Below are positions 26,601-28,904 of a DNA stretch of 28,904 nt, in pieces. Position 1 is the first letter of the stretch, and every line of letters begins with the position of its first letter. Where the stretch lies: assembly GCA_023392185.1 (NCBI GenBank), contig JAEVZP010000220.1:1-28904 (forward strand), given 5' to 3'. This stretch comes from Bacteroidota bacterium (GTDB lineage Bacteria; Bacteroidota; Bacteroidia; Chitinophagales; Chitinophagaceae). The notes under the pieces are model-generated. The model searched no databases. It saw nothing but the letters and a program-made list of their open reading frames with translations, and was not told the DNA's origin. The translations under genes and the position numbers were made by a program.

Positions 26601-27174
26601 CGGCAAAGGCCTTGCGGGCGGCCTGGAGGCTGTCGGTGCGCACTTTCCGCACCACCGCCACGCTATCGGCATAGCGTTTGCTCTCGCGGTATTTGCGGAT
26701 CGCGGCAATGGAATCGGCCCGTTTTTTCTGCACGGCCCGTAGCTCGGACAATACGGCGTTTCGGGCAGCCACCGCCGAGTCGCGCACCCGGTTGCGCTCA
26801 GCAGTCAGCGAGTCGGTGCGGGCTTTCTGAACCGCCCGGATCGAGTCGGTGCGTTGCTGCCGCATGGCGGCCACGCTGTCGGCATAGCGTTTGCTTTCCC
26901 GGTATTTGCGGATCGCAGCCAGCGAATCGGTGCGGCGCTTCTGCGCTTCTTTGAACAGCTTCGAGGCGGCTTCGCGCGCCTGCCGCACCGAATCCATACG
27001 GGCAGCATTGGCGGCACGCATGGAATCTATACGCGCAGCATTGGCCTGGCGCATCGAGTCGATGGATGCGCGGGACGACTGTGCCCGGGCAGCCGGGGCA
27101 AAGAAAAGATGCCCTGCCATCCAAACAAACAAAGACAGCGCAAAAGGGAAAAAACGAAAACGATAGCAGCTCAC
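23611..27174 (-). CDS. PorW/SprE-like type IX secretion TPR protein with long DS-repeat region
   Basis: A very large periplasmic protein. I start it at the GTG at 27174 (1187 residues), which gives a clean signal peptide ending in APAARA before Q32. An in-frame ATG at 27273 would only add sequence before it. Residues about 37-247 are short helical repeats of the type RTDSLAALRK. A Lys/Glu linker follows, then HYNYYFNANRKMEEAEANML (about 298-317) and YLLLGQAYYYKGNYDNAAIAF (about 371-391), which match the conserved start of PorW/SprE, a TPR protein required for type IX secretion and gliding. More TPR-like repeats fill the middle. The C-terminal 150 residues form a small domain (HAFAFAFERMEG, LNLPGGGGIILVQGFPTAAKA). 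SprE is usually about 870 residues and a lipoprotein. Here no lipobox cysteine is seen at the cleavage site. Confidence 0.8.
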   Translation of the reverse strand: MSCYRFRFFPFALSLFVWMAGHLFFAPAARAQSSRASIDSMRQANAARIDSMRAANAARMDSVRQAREAASKLFKEAQKRRTDSLAAIRKYRESKRYADSVAAMRQQRTDSIRAVQKARTDSLTAERNRVRDSAVAARNAVLSELRAVQKKRADSIAAIRKYRESKRYADSVAVVRKVRTDSLQAARKAFADSARASRKAIADSMTAARKRTTDSLTAIRKRTTDSLTALRKQRTDSLAALRAERAKNSKEKEKAKEKKLELALNLKIAKKREKWSNESMLKKRWGIPRKQIQNLFTHYNYYFNANRKMEEAEANMLRVKKDNYDQPLDLFPFNPDIDSTLLLADMDSIIQKTSVGIQIHDPRTDWADELYLLLGQAYYYKGNYDNAAIAFRYVISLRELKRKEEARRKGYVTPRGKTPSILQDEKKSALSLLKHQSVHNDALLWLARTYTQTGRYGEAESILDLLINDPNFPETLKGRYAIEVANLALHTRKLSEAPGPLLTVADDRKMPGWQRQRAAFLAGQLLQEQGKYNEASNAFAKVVDLNPRIDMDFQARKNRAYSVMASGAPSEETVAALRKMLKDSKYAPYYEQVYYVLGRVAANSGNREMAADYLLKSLRAAKTTRSQKALSFLALGDVYYADGLYNPAQSAYDSAAFLAGKDAVKEAPFDVAAQRAKSLATVAGPARIVAAQDSLLALSNLSEKEQRAVVRKYLKALSAQRADSLNRAGGGDNNTMALPTDEGNNMGGTGSGSWYFASATTLQQGYTDFRRKWGNRTLTDNWRRASANTMNLAGTTSDGQPLNPAAGEQGTPPEEANPSGMPTEASLLAQIPRTQAERETVRLRLQQGMLALATAYTQDVQDYPRAMKVLDDMDRRFPEQQSPDEALYLGYLIYLRQNQIERAQMMSQQLLDKYPRSPYAARVRPADDEAGPLMTSSVESSAYYEDTYNLVQRRAFADALRRSRDGQQRWSDTRTAERFRILEIMALSGNRDFTLADSLVGKFITTTTNDSLRGWAQALQDFIRQEKAKDTLRPTASTTALPGSLSPNTTLLPTDSAGRAALPVPAAYSYKPATPHAFAFAFERMEGRVMGLKAGLGDMNTLRFSGDDLQTQVLNLPGGGGIILVQGFPTAAKAKAYEQNFRKTAVLTREFSASERKTLLISEENLRKLNADGNLAAYEAFYKKNYR
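26449..27072 (-). repeat. Tandem DS-repeat region in the PorW-like gene
   Basis: About 16 degenerate copies of an 11-residue unit with the core (T/A)DSLxAxRK are encoded here, for example RTTDSLTAIRK repeated twice in a row. A longer unit containing IRKYRESKRYADSVA occurs twice (about 26650-26715 and 26865-26930) and is nearly identical at the DNA level. The repeats are periodic in both protein and DNA and likely vary in number between strains. Confidence 0.9.
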
Positions 27175-27559
27175 AGAAAAAGATAAACGTGCTGCAAAGA
27201 AATATCTTGCAGAGCTAATAGGGAAACCAGCAAAAACCCTCAAAGGTTGGGGTTCTTTCAAAATTACAACCATCTATACCGCAATATTTCTTAAAATTTA
27301 AACCTTACTGCACCGCCGCGCTCCGGGTTTTTGGGGCATAAATCCGACAAAAGATACATGGCATCCGGCAGCCGGAGACGGAGTTCGTTTTTTCGCTTCT
27401 TTCCACTGCTTCTGCCGACAATCTGTGCCATCTTTGCAATGCGTAAACTGCCATTCCGTTTCCGGAAACGGGAGCGTTTTTCCGGAAATAAAACATACTC
27501 CGGGGAGCTTCCTTATACCGCCGGAACCTGTTTTTCTTCACCGCTTTTCTGCATTTGTC
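27175..27559. other. Divergent intergenic region between the PorW-like gene and atpZ
   Basis: These 385 bases separate two divergent genes. They contain a full TAnnTTTG box for the minus strand (27259-27266), a near match CATCTTTG on the plus strand (27429-27436), and two TTTCCGGAAA palindromes 20 bases apart (27459-27468 and 27479-27488). The first palindrome extends to 14 bp (CGTTTCCGGAAACG). I see no small gene with believable features. Confidence 0.6.
27259..27266 (-). promoter_or_regulatory. Bacteroidota -7 promoter box upstream of the PorW-like gene
   Basis: On the minus strand this reads TAATTTTG, a full match to TAnnTTTG, 84 bases before the GTG start. A TTG lies 15 bases upstream, somewhat closer than the usual -33 spacing. 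Confidence 0.5.
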
Positions 27560-27748
27560 ATGAGATCTTACCAACAATATATGGGCCTGGCTTTTCAATG
27601 GGGCATTATGCTGGGGCTGGCCGTCTGGGGCGGGCTGAAGCTGGATGAAAAGCTTCATTTCCCGGCGCTGTTTGTGATCGTCTTTCCGCTTCTGGCGCTG
27701 GCCTATCTGTTTTACAGCCTCCTCAAGAGTTTTTCCAACAAAAAATAA
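27560..27748 (+). CDS. atpZ: AtpZ/AtpI family protein
   Basis: A 62-residue membrane protein with two helices (about 8-25 and 33-52). The sequence YMGLAFQWGIMLGLAVWGGLKLDEKL (cores YMGLAFQWGIML and GGLKLDEKL), then FPALFVIVFPLLALAYLFYSLLK, fits the small AtpZ family found before F-type ATP synthase operons in Bacteroidota. There it is thought to help assemble the c-ring or carry magnesium or calcium. I start it at the ATG at 27560. The frame is open further upstream, but that part is not membrane-like and lies over spacer palindromes. The AtpI-like gene follows after 20 bases. Confidence 0.82.
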   Translation: MRSYQQYMGLAFQWGIMLGLAVWGGLKLDEKLHFPALFVIVFPLLALAYLFYSLLKSFSNKK

Positions 27749-27768
27749 CCCTTCGATATTTTTTCCGT

Positions 27769-28161
27769 ATGAAATCTGTTTTGCTGCGCACCACCCTGCT
27801 GCTCGCTGTTCTCATAGCTGCTGTTTTATACCTCCTGAAAGGCCGCTTCGACTTTGACTTCGGGCTGCTTTTCGGTGCCAATATCTTTATGGCGGTGGTC
27901 ACGGTTTTAAGCGGATTGCTCAGCAGCCGGGGCACGCCGGATCGCCCTATTTCGCTTATCAACAGCATTTACAGCGGCACGCTGCTGCGCTTGTTTCTGG
28001 TGGCCGGCGGTGCTGCCGTTTATATCGTGTTGCAAAAAGGAGAAGTGCCGACCCGCTCGCTGCTACTGGCCGGCCTGCTGTATGTCGTGTACACCGGCGT
28101 AGAAACTTTTATTCTCCAAAAAGCCACCCGCAACCCGGGCACGCCGGCAGCGGAGAAATAA
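27769..28161 (+). CDS. AtpI-like four-helix membrane protein
   Basis: A 130-residue inner-membrane protein with four hydrophobic segments (about 5-23, 32-50, 67-86 and 95-113). Its position right after atpZ, its size and motifs such as LLFGANIFMAVVTVL and NSIYSGTLLRLFLVAGG match the unnamed AtpI-like protein that usually sits between atpZ and atpB in Bacteroidota. Family members are thought to act in ATP synthase assembly. Here atpB does not follow. The stop is one base from the next start (TAATATG), so translation is probably coupled to the SprT-like gene. Confidence 0.75.
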   Translation: MKSVLLRTTLLLAVLIAAVLYLLKGRFDFDFGLLFGANIFMAVVTVLSGLLSSRGTPDRPISLINSIYSGTLLRLFLVAGGAAVYIVLQKGEVPTRSLLLAGLLYVVYTGVETFILQKATRNPGTPAAEK

Positions 28162-28162
28162 T

Positions 28163-28813
28163 ATGGATACGCTTGCCCACCGCCTGCGCGACCTGGAAGC
28201 TTTCCTGCCGCCCCGCAGCTTTGAAGCGCTCCTGCCTTTTTTCCGGGAATATCCCGTTTGCCTTACGATCACCCGGGAACGCAAAACCCGCCTGGGCGAT
28301 TACCGGGCGCCGGCAAAAGGCGCGCAGCAGCACCGCATCTCCGTCAACGGAAACCTCAATCCCTATTCCTTTCTGATCACCCTGCTCCACGAGTTGGCGC
28401 ATCTGCAGATCTTCGAGCAGCACCGGCGGCGGGTAGCACCTCATGGCCCGGAGTGGAAAAGAGCTTTTGGCGTACTGCTCTTTCAGTTTGCCGACAAAGG
28501 TATTTTTCCGGCCCTGCTCGAAAAGGTGGTGCGGCAGTCGGCGCTCGCGCCCGCTTCGGCCACTTTTCGCGATAGAGCCCTCAGCCAGGCCTTGCGCGCC
28601 TACGACGCAGATGGCGCTTCGGTTGTGCTGGCCGGCGACCTGCCGGTAGGCACTGTTTTCCAGACCGCTGATGCACAGCGCTTTGAGGTGTTGGAGCGGC
28701 GGCGCAGCCGCCTGCGTTGTCGCCGGTTGCAGGACGGCCGCGAGTACCTGGTGCCTTTCGCTGCCGGGGTAGAAATTATTCAGCTCCCTTCCCAAAACGG
28801 GGCTGTAACTTAG
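28163..28813 (+). CDS. SprT-like zinc metalloprotein
   Basis: A 216-residue protein whose first half is a SprT-like domain. The zinc site HELAH (76-80), with E77 as catalytic residue, is followed by PHGPEWKRAF with H94 as the third ligand, the spacing usual in this family. SprT-like domains include SPRTN, a protease acting on DNA-protein crosslinks, but the role of short bacterial members is largely unknown. The C-terminal half (about 140-216) is a small beta-like domain (VVLAGDLPVGTVFQTADAQRFEVLERRRSRLRC; cores LPVGTVF and RFEVLERRRSR) without zinc cysteines. The gene is one base downstream of the AtpI-like gene. Confidence 0.85.
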   Translation: MDTLAHRLRDLEAFLPPRSFEALLPFFREYPVCLTITRERKTRLGDYRAPAKGAQQHRISVNGNLNPYSFLITLLHELAHLQIFEQHRRRVAPHGPEWKRAFGVLLFQFADKGIFPALLEKVVRQSALAPASATFRDRALSQALRAYDADGASVVLAGDLPVGTVFQTADAQRFEVLERRRSRLRCRRLQDGREYLVPFAAGVEIIQLPSQNGAVT

Positions 28814-28845
28814 GACGCAATCCAAAAGTAAAAATCCCTTTCGTC

Positions 28846-28904
28846 GTGGCCCAAAGAAATCCGAACGAGGCGCTCTCGGTTTTTGATATTTTCAAGATTG
28901 GCGT
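28846..28904 (+). CDS. Probable L-serine ammonia-lyase, N-terminal fragment
   Basis: Only the first 19 codons are in the window. From the GTG at 28846 the frame reads VAQRNPNEALSVFDIFKIGV. The core SVFDIFKIGV matches the extreme N-terminus of iron-sulfur L-serine dehydratases, which continue GPSSSHT. The enzyme turns serine into pyruvate and ammonia. With so little sequence the call is tentative, but the motif is distinctive and lies at the right distance from the start. The expected next residues lie just beyond the window edge. Confidence 0.6.
   Translation, partial: MAQRNPNEALSVFDIFKIG

Overview
The window looks like ordinary chromosome from a member of the Bacteroidota, most likely the Chitinophagales/Chitinophagaceae. 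The evidence is the gene families (an ExbB-ExbD-ExbD-TonB cluster, a PorW/SprE-like type IX secretion protein, Bacteroidota-type AtpZ, an OmpH-like protein and a PhoR-like kinase), several matches to the Bacteroidota promoter box TAnnTTTG, and the near absence of Shine-Dalgarno sequences. Base composition is moderately GC-rich by eye. I see no rRNA, tRNA, CRISPR array, integrase, transposase or prophage gene. Almost everything is recognisable core genome.

Layout. 1-3790 (minus strand): an OmpH/Skp-like protein, an APC amino acid permease, a heptose-7-phosphate kinase and an unknown protein cut by the window edge. 3871-7388 (minus): exbB, exbD, exbD and tonB, with a promoter box upstream of exbB and a strong hairpin after tonB. 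7533-10173 (plus): inorganic pyrophosphatase, a half-size TauE/SafE permease and asparaginyl-tRNA synthetase. A 67-nt perfect inverted repeat separates asnS from the converging holA (minus). 11629-14643 (plus): a proline-rich coiled-coil membrane protein, a terminator, then a PhoB-type response regulator and its histidine kinase. 14858-19023 (plus): isocitrate dehydrogenase, deoxyribose-phosphate aldolase, a SPOR-like protein, an M20 amidohydrolase (the first four tightly packed) and a small unknown protein with a C-terminal membrane anchor. 19057-27174 (minus): a small unknown membrane protein, an M32 carboxypeptidase, a long RelA/SpoT protein and a very large PorW/SprE-like protein with an unusual charged repeat region. 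27560-28904 (plus): atpZ, an AtpI-like membrane protein, a SprT-like metalloprotein, and the first 20 codons of what looks like L-serine ammonia-lyase.

How the genes work together. The exbB/exbD/tonB cluster energises outer-membrane uptake. The OmpH-like chaperone, heptose kinase and PorW-like protein all serve the envelope. The response regulator and kinase form a two-component pair. The rest is housekeeping metabolism, translation, replication and the stringent response.

The most striking signal is not a gene. The 10-bp palindrome TTTCCGGAAA occurs 13 times in 28.9 kb, where about 0.03 would be expected by chance. It lies between genes and inside genes, on both coding strands and in all three reading frames (as FPE, SGK/SGN and FRK), so protein-level selection cannot explain it. 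Next in interest are the 67-nt perfect hairpin, the histidine kinase with no ordinary start codon for its conserved N-terminus, and ATP-synthase accessory genes that are not followed by atpB. I did not find a convincing new multi-gene system.
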